NCBI GenBank assembly: GCA_015661555.1
Contig: DQVW01000071.1
Coordinates: 1-6,718 of the forward strand
Origin: Methanothermococcus okinawensis
GTDB lineage: Archaea; AGJL01; Methanococci; Methanococcales; Methanococcaceae
Reading direction: 5' to 3'
DNA: 6,718 nucleotides
Shown: positions 1-5,970 of the stretch, piece after piece
Layout: each line of letters opens with the position of its first letter
How positions within the stretch are numbered: position 1 is the stretch's first letter
Translations under genes and position numbers: made by a program
The notes under the pieces: model-generated
The model's database searches: none
Seen by the model: only the letters and a program-made list of their open reading frames with translations
What the model was told of the DNA's origin: nothing

Positions 1-155
1 AGGTGACTATCTCTTTCCTTAGAAACTTCATTTTCTTCTAGGGGAAATCGAGACTTTTTATAACTCTCAAGTAGGTATGGAAAGTCATGAAAGGACATCC
101 CTTGGAGAAGTCTCTGTAAAAATGGGTAGCAATATTCCAGTACTAGAGCATCCAT
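1..155 (-). CDS. Partial unknown protein downstream of rps15, cut by left window edge
   Basis: Reading leftwards from an ATG at 155-153, the frame stays open for 51 codons to the window edge, so the C-terminus is missing. The visible product begins MDALVLEYCYPFLQRLLQGM and continues with an aromatic and charged stretch (SFHDFPYLLESYKK) before an acidic/basic end. It looks helical and soluble, and I do not recognise the family. The start is supported by AGGGGATC (minus strand, plus positions 160-166), one mismatch from the methanococcal GGTGATC ribosome binding site, 4 bases before ATG. It lies 57 bp behind the rps15 stop in the same direction, so it could be cotranscribed with rps15 or use its own promoter in the AT-rich gap. 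An open frame of this length with a good ribosome binding site, good spacing and otherwise unexplained DNA argues for a real gene, but 51 codons could also be open by chance. Confidence 0.6.
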   Translation of the reverse strand, partial: MDALVLEYCYPFLQRLLQGMSFHDFPYLLESYKKSRFPLEENEVSKERDSH

Positions 156-212
156 CGTGATCCCCTATCTTCTCTCTTAAAAAATAGATATGGGGATTAT
201 AATTAAAATAGA
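156..212 (-). terminator. rps15-downstream gap with T6 run
   Basis: The 57-bp gap behind rps15 contains a run of six T on the minus strand (plus 179-184), which resembles an archaeal oligo-T terminator. It also holds an AT-rich TTTAATTATAAT-like stretch (about 197-208) that could act as a weak TATA box for the partial gene to the left. There is no convincing stem-loop. Whether the T run stops transcription or is read through cannot be told from sequence. Confidence 0.3.
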
Positions 213-668
213 TTACTCTACCAGCAACTTTGCAATCTCTGGTGTGTACTTCCAGTTCTCAGGTAGTACCTTTTTCCTCCTGTAGTATTTAACCAGTCTT
301 CTAATCTTTGACTCAATCAGTTGCAATCCCCTCTTGGAGTGCAGGTCCTTTGGATGGTTCTCCAGGTGATTCCTTAAATTAACTGCCCTCTTCATTAAAT
401 TTAATAGATCTTCAGGTACCTCTGGGTAGACGTTGTGTTCCTTCATTATATCGCTTATACTCTTCCCAGTGATTAACTTTACATCTGGTATACCATAGGT
501 ATCCCTTAAAATAAGTCCTATCATTGCAGATTGATATCCCTTCTTCGCCAACTCCACAACCTTGCTCTCCACCTCTTCAGGGGTCATGGTGACCCACTTT
601 GGTGGCTCTGTCCTCAGGGGCTTTTTAGAACCAGAGGCTCCCCTTTTCCTTGCGTGCATCCTTGCCAT
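213..668 (-). CDS. rps15: 30S ribosomal protein S15 (archaeal type, eukaryotic S13 homologue)
   Basis: Small-subunit ribosomal protein of 151 aa, the usual length of the archaeal/eukaryotic form (bacterial S15 is about 89 aa). The basic N-terminal tail (MARMHARKRGASGSKKP) and the extension through about residue 85 (MTPEEVESKVVELAKKGYQS, then GIPDVKLITGKSI) are typical of the archaeal type. The S15 core follows at about 90-135, with the signature HPKDLHSKRGLQLIESKIRR (105-124) that binds 16S rRNA in the platform of the 30S subunit. The C-terminus NWKYTPEIAKLLVE is also typical. The ATG start has GGTGA (plus 673-677) four bases upstream. The gene is divergent from ftr, and its TATA box lies within the shared intergenic region. 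No anomalies were seen. Confidence 0.97.
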   Translation of the reverse strand: MARMHARKRGASGSKKPLRTEPPKWVTMTPEEVESKVVELAKKGYQSAMIGLILRDTYGIPDVKLITGKSISDIMKEHNVYPEVPEDLLNLMKRAVNLRNHLENHPKDLHSKRGLQLIESKIRRLVKYYRRKKVLPENWKYTPEIAKLLVE

Positions 669-698
669 GTTTTCACCGTTCTCATTTATCCCTAAGGG

Positions 699-723
699 GT
701 TATTTACAGCTGATATAAATAAC
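699..723. repeat. 8-bp inverted repeat over the rps15 core promoter
   Basis: GTTATTTA (699-706) and TAAATAAC (716-723) are perfect inverted copies separated by 9 bp. The right arm covers most of the rps15 TATA box, and the left arm lies between the TATA box and the predicted start point. This is a plausible position for a repressor operator. The arms are AT-rich, so chance occurrence is possible. The palindrome CAGCTG occupies 707-712 inside the spacer. Confidence 0.4.
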
Positions 724-727
724 TTTT
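712..727 (-). promoter_or_regulatory. rps15 promoter: TATA box and BRE
   Basis: On the minus strand the sequence reads AAAGTT then ATTTATATC (plus 712-726). TTTATATC differs from the methanococcal TATA consensus TTTATATA at one base, and the A-rich bases before it fit a BRE. A start point about 25 bp downstream would be near 692, giving a leader of about 24 nt that includes the GGTGA ribosome binding site. Confidence 0.6.
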
Positions 728-735
728 GGTAAAAT

Positions 736-750
736 ATAAAGATTTAAATA
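736..750 (+). promoter_or_regulatory. ftr promoter: TATA box and BRE
   Basis: TTTAAATA at 743-750 is one base from TTTATATA and is preceded by the A-rich ATAAAGA (736-742) as a possible BRE. The expected transcription start is near 770, leaving a leader of about 30 nt with the ribosome binding site. An alternative TATA element, ATATAAAG, lies at 734-741. The rps15 TATA box is about 25 bp away on the opposite strand. Confidence 0.55.
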
Positions 751-786
751 GCACCAAAACAAACCTTTAAAGTAATATAGGTAAAA

Positions 787-792
787 AGGTGA
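787..792 (+). promoter_or_regulatory. ftr ribosome binding site
   Basis: AGGTGA, complementary to the 3' end of methanogen 16S rRNA, sits 7 bases before the ATG at 800 and fixes the start of ftr. The protein begins MEINGVYIEDTFAEAF, as known Ftr proteins do. Confidence 0.85.
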
Positions 793-799
793 GAGAGGT

Positions 800-1705
800 A
801 TGGAGATAAATGGAGTATATATAGAGGATACCTTTGCCGAGGCATTTCCCATCTGGGTTTCAAGGGTCTTAATTACTGCAGCTACAAAGAGACTTGCAAA
901 GATAGCGGCAACAGAGGCTACAGGGTTCGGATGTTCAGTTATCATGTGTCCTGCCGAGGCAGGTATTGAGAAGTACGTACCTCCAACAAAGACGCCAGAT
1001 GGAAGACCTGGCTTTATAATAGAGATATGTCATCCTAAGAAATCAGAGTTGGAAAAGCAACTCCTGGCTAGACTTGGACAGTGTGTTCTAACAGCCCCTA
1101 CAACTGCAGCCTTTGACGCCATGGGTGAAGAGGCAGAGGAGCATGTCAAGGTTGGGTTTAAGTTGAAGTTCTTTGGAGACGGTTATGAGAAGAAGGATAA
1201 ACTAGGGGATAGAACAGTCTACAGGATACCTATAATGGGTGGGGAGTTTATAGTGGAGAATAAATTCGGTATCAAGAAGGGGGTTGCAGGGGGGAACTTC
1301 TTCATAATGGCAGATACCAACATGACTGCCCTGGTGGCAGCGGAGGCTGCAGTAAATGCCATTAGATCTGTGGAGAAGGTAATAACCCCCTTCCCAGGAG
1401 GAATAGTGGCTTCTGGTAGTAAGGTAGGTGCCTCCAATCCAAAGTATAAGTTTATGAAGGCCACTACCAACCACAAGTTATGTCCAACACTTAGGGATGT
1501 TGTAGAGGACTCAGAGGTTCCAGAGGATGTAAATGGAATATACGAGATTGTGATAGATGGAGTAGATGAGGAGTCTGTTAAAAAGGCTATGAAGGTGGGT
1601 ATTCTAACTGCAACAACTGTAAAGGGGGTTAAGAGGATATCTGCAGGTAACTACGGAGGTAAGTTAGGTAAATATCAGATAAGACTAAGGGAATTATTTG
1701 AATAA
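800..1705 (+). CDS. ftr: Formylmethanofuran:tetrahydromethanopterin formyltransferase
   Basis: Cytoplasmic enzyme of the CO2-reduction branch of methanogenesis. It moves the formyl group from formylmethanofuran to N5 of tetrahydromethanopterin (step two, after formylmethanofuran dehydrogenase). The 301-aa length matches the family (about 296-300 aa). Family-specific blocks are seen throughout: NGVYIEDTFAEAF (4-16), ATGFGCSVIMCPAEAG (40-55), TPDGRPG (65-71), GQCVLTAPTTAAFDAM (93-108), FFGDGY (124-129), GVAGGNFFIMA (161-171), PFPGGIVASGSKVG (197-210), CPTLRD (228-233) and ISAGNYGGKLG (280-290). These agree closely with my memory of the structurally characterised Methanopyrus kandleri Ftr. The gene has its own promoter and a strong ribosome binding site, is divergent from rps15, and ends in a T-rich stretch, so it is probably transcribed largely alone and at a high level. 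It looks complete. Confidence 0.98.
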   Translation: MEINGVYIEDTFAEAFPIWVSRVLITAATKRLAKIAATEATGFGCSVIMCPAEAGIEKYVPPTKTPDGRPGFIIEICHPKKSELEKQLLARLGQCVLTAPTTAAFDAMGEEAEEHVKVGFKLKFFGDGYEKKDKLGDRTVYRIPIMGGEFIVENKFGIKKGVAGGNFFIMADTNMTALVAAEAAVNAIRSVEKVITPFPGGIVASGSKVGASNPKYKFMKATTNHKLCPTLRDVVEDSEVPEDVNGIYEIVIDGVDEESVKKAMKVGILTATTVKGVKRISAGNYGGKLGKYQIRLRELFE

Positions 1706-1710
1706 TCCTT

Positions 1711-1730
1711 ATTATTTTTTAAAAGTTTTT
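1711..1730 (+). terminator. T-rich terminator-like stretch after ftr
   Basis: Six bases after the ftr stop there are two T runs, T6 at 1715-1720 and T5 at 1726-1730, separated by AAAAG. Oligo-T tracts terminate archaeal RNA polymerase, so this probably ends much of the ftr transcript. Only 39 bp separate ftr from the next start, and I see no clear TATA box placed to serve that gene. Partial read-through into the downstream operon is therefore plausible. Confidence 0.5.
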
Positions 1731-1732
1731 AC

Positions 1733-1739
1733 AGGGGAT
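1733..1739 (+). promoter_or_regulatory. Ribosome binding site that supports a TTG start
   Basis: AGGGGAT lies 5 bases before a TTG at 1745. The next in-frame ATG is 41 codons further in and would remove part of the folded N-terminal region, so TTG is the likelier start of the 228-aa gene. Confidence 0.6.
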
Positions 1740-1744
1740 TTAAT

Positions 1745-2431
1745 TTGAAGGTACAGTATCTCATAAAAAACAACACCTACGGAGAATTTACACTGAATAA
1801 ATCCTTTAACACCTACAGGGGTAAACTGATAAAGTTCGACTTCAACGGGCCTTTGGAAGGAGTTGTAATGTTAAACAAGAAAAATCACTACTATTTTTAT
1901 CCCTTGAGGGCACTTCATATGATAAAACCTGAGAATCATACACCTACAAACATCCTACCTAAGACCTCCCTACCTACAAATCCAAAGAATATCCATGTAA
2001 AGGAGGCCCTCTCGAGGATAGTGGGTAGAACCTTAAAGGTAGGGTATAACAACCCAAAGACTGCCTATCTAGGAAGATTGCTGGGATTCACAAGGGGAGT
2101 CTTCTCCTGGACCTTGGCCTTAGAGATCCACGGGGAGATATACCTGCTGATTAACCCCAACTACTTCATATACTACGGTACCAAGTGGATCATACCTAAG
2201 AACAACCCCCCATATATACCCCCGGTACTTGTAAATCTAACGAAGACAACCCAGTATCTAAAGAAGTGCCTCCTGGAGGAGGTGTACCTGGAGCCTATGT
2301 ATCCCCGTATAAATATAGAGGACAGGGCATACGTATACCCCTATGGTGTGGTCTCAGAGGATGAGGAGTTAAAGAGACATATTGAGGATGTTCTCAAGGA
2401 GCACGGCCTCTACTTCCACGGTGAAAATTAG
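1745..2431 (+). CDS. Unrecognised 228-aa protein, first gene of the oxidoreductase cluster
   Basis: I do not recognise this protein. It has no signal peptide, no membrane segment, no cysteine motif (one Cys, C175) and no nucleotide-binding loop. It is rich in Tyr, Pro and short beta-like segments. Two parts resemble small beta-barrels: residues 25-60 (RGKLIKF, GPLEGVVML, YYFYPLRALHMI) and 91-151 (RIVGRTLKVG, AYLGRLLGF, WTLALEIHGEIYLLI, YFIYYGTKWIIP). The second is faintly like a PRC-barrel. The linker 61-85 is Pro/Thr/Asn-rich and probably flexible. The C-terminus (about 204-222) is an amphipathic helix of Glu and Lys. The start is TTG with AGGGGAT upstream. It ends 16 bp before the GAPOR-like gene, so it is probably cotranscribed with it and may be an accessory or adaptor protein. 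The fold suggestion is by eye only. Confidence 0.8.
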   Translation: MKVQYLIKNNTYGEFTLNKSFNTYRGKLIKFDFNGPLEGVVMLNKKNHYYFYPLRALHMIKPENHTPTNILPKTSLPTNPKNIHVKEALSRIVGRTLKVGYNNPKTAYLGRLLGFTRGVFSWTLALEIHGEIYLLINPNYFIYYGTKWIIPKNNPPYIPPVLVNLTKTTQYLKKCLLEEVYLEPMYPRINIEDRAYVYPYGVVSEDEELKRHIEDVLKEHGLYFHGEN

Positions 2432-2447
2432 ATAAAGGGTAAAAACC

Positions 2448-4349
2448 ATGAACATAGTGATAGATGTAAAAAATAAGAAATTTGAGACTGTAGAGGGGGA
2501 TTTCTTCCCACTAAGTTGGGGGGTTTACATCCATCATAGATATGAGACCTGGAAGTATCCTCCCTACCATGAGAGGAATATACTAACCTTTGGTAGGGGT
2601 ATACTACCTGTAATAGGTGGAAACAGGTTGATATTCACCTTCAGATCTCCACTGTGGGATGGTTTCTACTTTTCAGCAATGGGTGGAGCAGGTTATACCT
2701 TTAAATTCACAGGGTTGAGGAATGTTGCCATTGTAGGAAGGTGTGATAAACCTAGCCTCCTTGTTATAGAGGGGGATGGAGAGGGTATAAAGTTAGACTT
2801 TATAGATATGGAGTCCTACCTGGAGGGCTATACCAGTATCTATCACCTAAACCAGTATATTCTGGAGTTATTTGGGGAGAGGAATTACAGGGCTCTCCTG
2901 GTGGGACCTGCTGGAATAAACACCAACATGGGTGCCATATTCTCCCAGAGTGTAAAAAATGGGAAACTCCTTGAGGGTTCAGAGGACTGGGCTGGTAGAG
3001 GTGGACCTGGTTCCGTTCTCTTCAGGGCCCACAACATCTTAGGTGTTGTATACTACGGAGAGGGTTTAAAGGAGGAGTTAAAGAGGGAAAGGGAGTTAAG
3101 TAGGAGACTTAGAAAGATAGTGGAGGAGTACTACAAAAAACCCTATATAGAGGTTATCCTGGAACATACCAGGAAGTACAGGTACAACGAGGAGACGGGA
3201 ACAGGAGGTACCTTTGGAAACAACTACCTCTACCTCCTGGATACCACCCCCATATTCAACTGGAGGATGCCCTATATACCTAAAGATGTTAGAATGGAGT
3301 TCCATAGGAGGATTGTGAAGTACCTTGTAGAGCGATTTAACAGGGAGGCAATTGAACCTAGGAACTGGACAACCTGTGGAGAACCCTGCCCTGTCCAATG
3401 TAAGAAGTACAGAAGGGGTTTGAAAGTAGACTATGAGCCCTATGAGGCAGGTGGACCGCTCCTAGGTATCTTCGACATATACGCCATTGACAAGGTAGTC
3501 CATACCATCGACTCCTTAGGTTTCGACGCTATAGAATGTGGGAATCTAATAGCCTGGGTATTTGAACTTCTCCATGTGGGGCTGTTAAAACCTAAAGAGG
3601 TGGGTATAGATAAACCTGTATTTGAGATATCCCAGTATAGGGATGAGGAGGAGATGTTAAGGAACTCCCAGTACAACGGGGAGTTGGCAGTTAAGTTGGC
3701 AGAGATCGTGGCCTTCAGGAAGAATGAGATGGGGAGGATACTGGGACTGGGAATAAGGAGGGCCTCCAGGATATTGAATAAGAGATTTAAGGATAGGATA
3801 AAGGATGAAAAGAGATTTAACGACTATGGAGTATACGTGCCCTTTGGAGAGGAGGGCGGGATATCTCCAACTATGTACTGGGCAATTGGGAACTTTATCC
3901 CCTACCTAATACAGGGGAGGTATCTTACCTACTACAAGGCTGGGGTATTCCCAGAACCTGAGGAGTTGGCTAGGTTAAGTGTGGAGAGAGTTATTGAGGA
4001 GATCACCCTGGATAACGTAGGGTTGTGTAGATTCCACAGAGGTTGGTGTGCCCCAATACTGGATACCCTGGTAAGGGAGGTGACAGGGGAGGATATAAAG
4101 GAGATTAGCCGGAAGTTGATAAGGGACATATGGCTCTACGACAGGAAGTTGGGAGGCTACCCACCCTATATTGAAAGTGAGAGGGTTAAGGACCTAATAG
4201 TAAGGGGAGCTGAGGATTTTGGAAATGAGAAATGGGCCTCCTACTTCAAGAGAGAGGGGGAGGACAGGTTAAAGGAATATATAGAGAGGGTACTTGAGGA
4301 GTACAGCAGACTACTGGGTATAGATTGGAGAATGGAGGGAGAACTATGA
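2448..4349 (+). CDS. gor: Aldehyde:ferredoxin oxidoreductase family tungsten/molybdopterin enzyme, probably GAPOR
   Basis: The aldehyde:ferredoxin oxidoreductase (AOR) family binds a tungsten- or molybdenum-bis-pterin cofactor and one 4Fe-4S cluster, oxidises an aldehyde to the acid, and reduces ferredoxin. Within it, this 633-aa protein best fits glyceraldehyde-3-phosphate:ferredoxin oxidoreductase, known from Pyrococcus furiosus and Methanococcus maripaludis, which converts GAP to 3-phosphoglycerate. The N-terminal domain has FRSPLWDGFYFSAMGGAGY (65-83), GPAGINTNMGAIFS (153-166) and GRGGPGSVLFRAHNILGVV (183-201), where pterin-binding motifs are expected. Cluster ligands should be C310, C314, C318 and C527 (LDNVGLC, 521-527). 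C534 is an extra nearby cysteine. The first three are spaced C-x3-C-x3-C instead of the classical C-x2-C-x3-C. No signal peptide or membrane segment is seen. The stop overlaps the next start (ATGA). Family assignment is firm; GAPOR rather than another AOR is about 70% likely. Confidence 0.9.
   Translation: MNIVIDVKNKKFETVEGDFFPLSWGVYIHHRYETWKYPPYHERNILTFGRGILPVIGGNRLIFTFRSPLWDGFYFSAMGGAGYTFKFTGLRNVAIVGRCDKPSLLVIEGDGEGIKLDFIDMESYLEGYTSIYHLNQYILELFGERNYRALLVGPAGINTNMGAIFSQSVKNGKLLEGSEDWAGRGGPGSVLFRAHNILGVVYYGEGLKEELKRERELSRRLRKIVEEYYKKPYIEVILEHTRKYRYNEETGTGGTFGNNYLYLLDTTPIFNWRMPYIPKDVRMEFHRRIVKYLVERFNREAIEPRNWTTCGEPCPVQCKKYRRGLKVDYEPYEAGGPLLGIFDIYAIDKVVHTIDSLGFDAIECGNLIAWVFELLHVGLLKPKEVGIDKPVFEISQYRDEEEMLRNSQYNGELAVKLAEIVAFRKNEMGRILGLGIRRASRILNKRFKDRIKDEKRFNDYGVYVPFGEEGGISPTMYWAIGNFIPYLIQGRYLTYYKAGVFPEPEELARLSVERVIEEITLDNVGLCRFHRGWCAPILDTLVREVTGEDIKEISRKLIRDIWLYDRKLGGYPPYIESERVKDLIVRGAEDFGNEKWASYFKREGEDRLKEYIERVLEEYSRLLGIDWRMEGEL
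4334..4340 (+). promoter_or_regulatory. Ribosome binding site of the AfpA gene inside the upstream gene
   Basis: GGAGGGA within the last codons of the oxidoreductase gene lies 5 bases before the ATG at 4346. That ATG shares ATGA with the upstream stop (TGA 4347-4349), so translation is probably coupled. This site decides the start against a TTG at 4325. Confidence 0.75.
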
Positions 4350-4909
4350 TAAAAATCGCCTGGGGTATTACAGGCTGTGGAGATAAGATAGAGGAAGTAG
4401 TAGACACCATGATAGGGTTGAAAGATGAACTCCACCTGGACATAGACGTATATGCCTCCAAAAGTGCTAAAAGAGTACTGAAGTGGTATCGACTATGGGA
4501 CAAGTTGATGGCTGAATTTCAAGAGATAAAGGTAGAGGTAGATGCCAACGCCCCATTCCTGGCAGGGAAGCTACAAACTGGAAAATACGATATTTTCCTC
4601 GTAGCACCTGCAACTGCAAACACCGTAGCGAAGATCGCCCACTGTATTGCAGATACACTTATTACAAACTCGGTGTCCCAGGCTATTAAGGGAGGGGTAC
4701 CTGTCTATATATTCCCTCCAGATAACAGGGTGGGGGAGATAGAGACTGTTATACCTGGGGGAAAAACATTAAAGTTACGTATAAGGAAGGAGGATGTGGA
4801 AAACGTGGAGAGGTTGAGGAAGATGGAGGGCATTACAGTCCTTGACACTGTAGAGGACATTAGGAGAGCTATTTTAGAGTATATGAAAAGTAATGGGAAA
4901 TTATGTTAA
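4346..4909 (+). CDS. afpA: Archaeoflavoprotein AfpA family (FMN flavoprotein)
   Basis: FMN-binding Rossmann-like flavoprotein of 187 aa. The family prototype, Archaeoglobus fulgidus AF1518, is a homodimer that accepts electrons from ferredoxin. Seen here: N-terminal strand and phosphate loop KIAWGITGCGDK (3-14), KWYRLWDKL (46-54), ANAPFLAGKLQTGKYD (67-82), the FMN motif APATANTVAKIAHCIADTLI (87-106), VPVYIFPPD (118-126), and LKLRIRKEDVENVERLRKME (142-161). It lacks the ferredoxin-like C-terminal cluster domain of the related MJ0208/DmrX group, which favours AfpA. Oddities are Cys at 11 and at 100, where I expect Ala and Gly from memory of the family. A third Cys is the last residue. The start is ATG 4346 (ATGA overlap, good ribosome binding site); a TTG at 4325 would add seven residues that homologues lack. 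Directly behind the ferredoxin-reducing oxidoreductase, it could be that enzyme's electron acceptor. The physiological partner of AfpA is unknown. Confidence 0.9.
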   Translation: MIKIAWGITGCGDKIEEVVDTMIGLKDELHLDIDVYASKSAKRVLKWYRLWDKLMAEFQEIKVEVDANAPFLAGKLQTGKYDIFLVAPATANTVAKIAHCIADTLITNSVSQAIKGGVPVYIFPPDNRVGEIETVIPGGKTLKLRIRKEDVENVERLRKMEGITVLDTVEDIRRAILEYMKSNGKLC

Positions 4910-5970
4910 AGGTTAGATTAAGGGACTTTGTAGAGACAGAGATTGGATTCTTTGCAGTGAATACCTACGAACATCCCAGGGATAGAGTTCTTGCATTTCT
5001 CAGATACTTAAATCTAGATGTGGTGGGGAAGGGGGTTATTGAGAGATACAATCTAAATAGAAATGATATAAGGGAGTTAGATGGGAGAAGATACATCAAG
5101 ATAGCAGATACCTGGAAAACCTATCAGATACTAAGGGAGATGTATCCAGAGTATCTGTACTACGACGAGAGGAGGGATGTCCTACTCCATGGAGTGAGCA
5201 AAGAGAAGATAATAAGAATATTAAGACCCCAGGAGAGGTTGGAGGAGATATTAAATAACTGCCAAAGTCCCTTTGAGGAGAGGTGTAAAACCCTTGCCCA
5301 TGTATTCCACCAGTGGGGCCTGGACTATAAACACATGGGGGTATCTGGTTCCACCCTCCTAAGGTTAAACAGTGAAAACTCTGACATAGACTTTGTAATT
5401 TACGGCATGAAGAATCATAAAAGGGCAAGGGAGATACTAAAATCTATCTTTGAAGATGAGAAATTTAGGGAGATAATAAAACCCCTGTCAGAGGAATACT
5501 GGAGAAAGGTGTATAAAAAGAGGATAAAGGATAATACCCTCTCATACCAGGAGTTCCTAAGACATGAGATTAGAAAGTACAACAGGGGATTAATTGGGGG
5601 TACTATCTTCGATCTACTTGCAACTAGGGATTGGCATGAGATAGAGAATAATCTGGACACCCTCTACAGAAACCTGGGACCTGTTGAAATAGAGGCCCTT
5701 GTAGTTAACGACGACTATATCTTTGACAGCCCGGCTATATACAAGGTGGAGGATGTTAAGATATTGGATGGTGGAGATAAACATATGGCAGCTAGTATCA
5801 GGGAGGTTGTATCCTTCACCCACACCTATGCAGGTCAGGCCTTTAAGGGGGAGAGGATAGTTGCCAGGGGAAAATTAGAGAGGGTTATAACACCTAAAGG
5901 AGAGTATTTGAGGGTCGTAGTGGGTACCTCCAGGGAGGCATTTAGGGAGTATATAAAGGTAATTAGTTAG
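4903..5970 (+). CDS. Archaeal predicted nucleotidyltransferase (Pol beta superfamily, COG1665 type)
   Basis: A 355-aa protein with a DNA polymerase beta-type nucleotidyltransferase core. The catalytic pattern GS-x10-DxD is seen at G149-S150 and D161-I-D163 (SENSDIDFVIYG, 157-168). D237 in GGTIFDLLATRDW (232-244) is the likely third metal ligand. The N-terminal domain (RDFVETEIGFFAVNTYEHPR, 7-26, and FLRYL, 32-36) and C-terminal domain (VVSFTHTYAGQAFKGERI, 302-319, then VVVGTSREAFREYI, 338-351) are those I associate with the archaeal COG1665 family. Its substrate is not known to me; DNA, RNA, protein or small-molecule nucleotidylation are all possible. The ATG at 4903 overlaps the AfpA stop by 7 bp, with only a weak GGGA upstream, so translational coupling is likely. 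The stop lies inside the 3' end of the convergent membrane-protein gene. Confidence 0.88.
   Translation: MLKVRLRDFVETEIGFFAVNTYEHPRDRVLAFLRYLNLDVVGKGVIERYNLNRNDIRELDGRRYIKIADTWKTYQILREMYPEYLYYDERRDVLLHGVSKEKIIRILRPQERLEEILNNCQSPFEERCKTLAHVFHQWGLDYKHMGVSGSTLLRLNSENSDIDFVIYGMKNHKRAREILKSIFEDEKFREIIKPLSEEYWRKVYKKRIKDNTLSYQEFLRHEIRKYNRGLIGGTIFDLLATRDWHEIENNLDTLYRNLGPVEIEALVVNDDYIFDSPAIYKVEDVKILDGGDKHMAASIREVVSFTHTYAGQAFKGERIVARGKLERVITPKGEYLRVVVGTSREAFREYIKVIS

Noticed and set aside
700..945. Minus-strand open frame crossing the rps15-ftr intergenic region
   Set aside because: It runs antisense into ftr and through the promoter region; its sequence reflects AT-rich DNA.
1202..1476. Two open frames on the minus strand inside ftr
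   Set aside because: They are antisense to a strongly conserved gene, lack clear ribosome binding sites and have low-complexity, unlikely protein sequences.
3096..3676. Minus-strand open frames inside the oxidoreductase gene
   Set aside because: They are by-products of the purine-rich coding strand; the plus-strand family assignment is secure.
4325..4345. Upstream TTG start adding MENGGRT to AfpA
   Set aside because: The ATG at 4346 has GGAGGGA at ideal spacing, forms a typical ATGA overlap, and gives the family N-terminus MIKIAWGITG.
5096..5823. Minus-strand open frames inside the nucleotidyltransferase gene
   Set aside because: They cover catalytic motifs of the plus-strand protein and have no recognisable domains.
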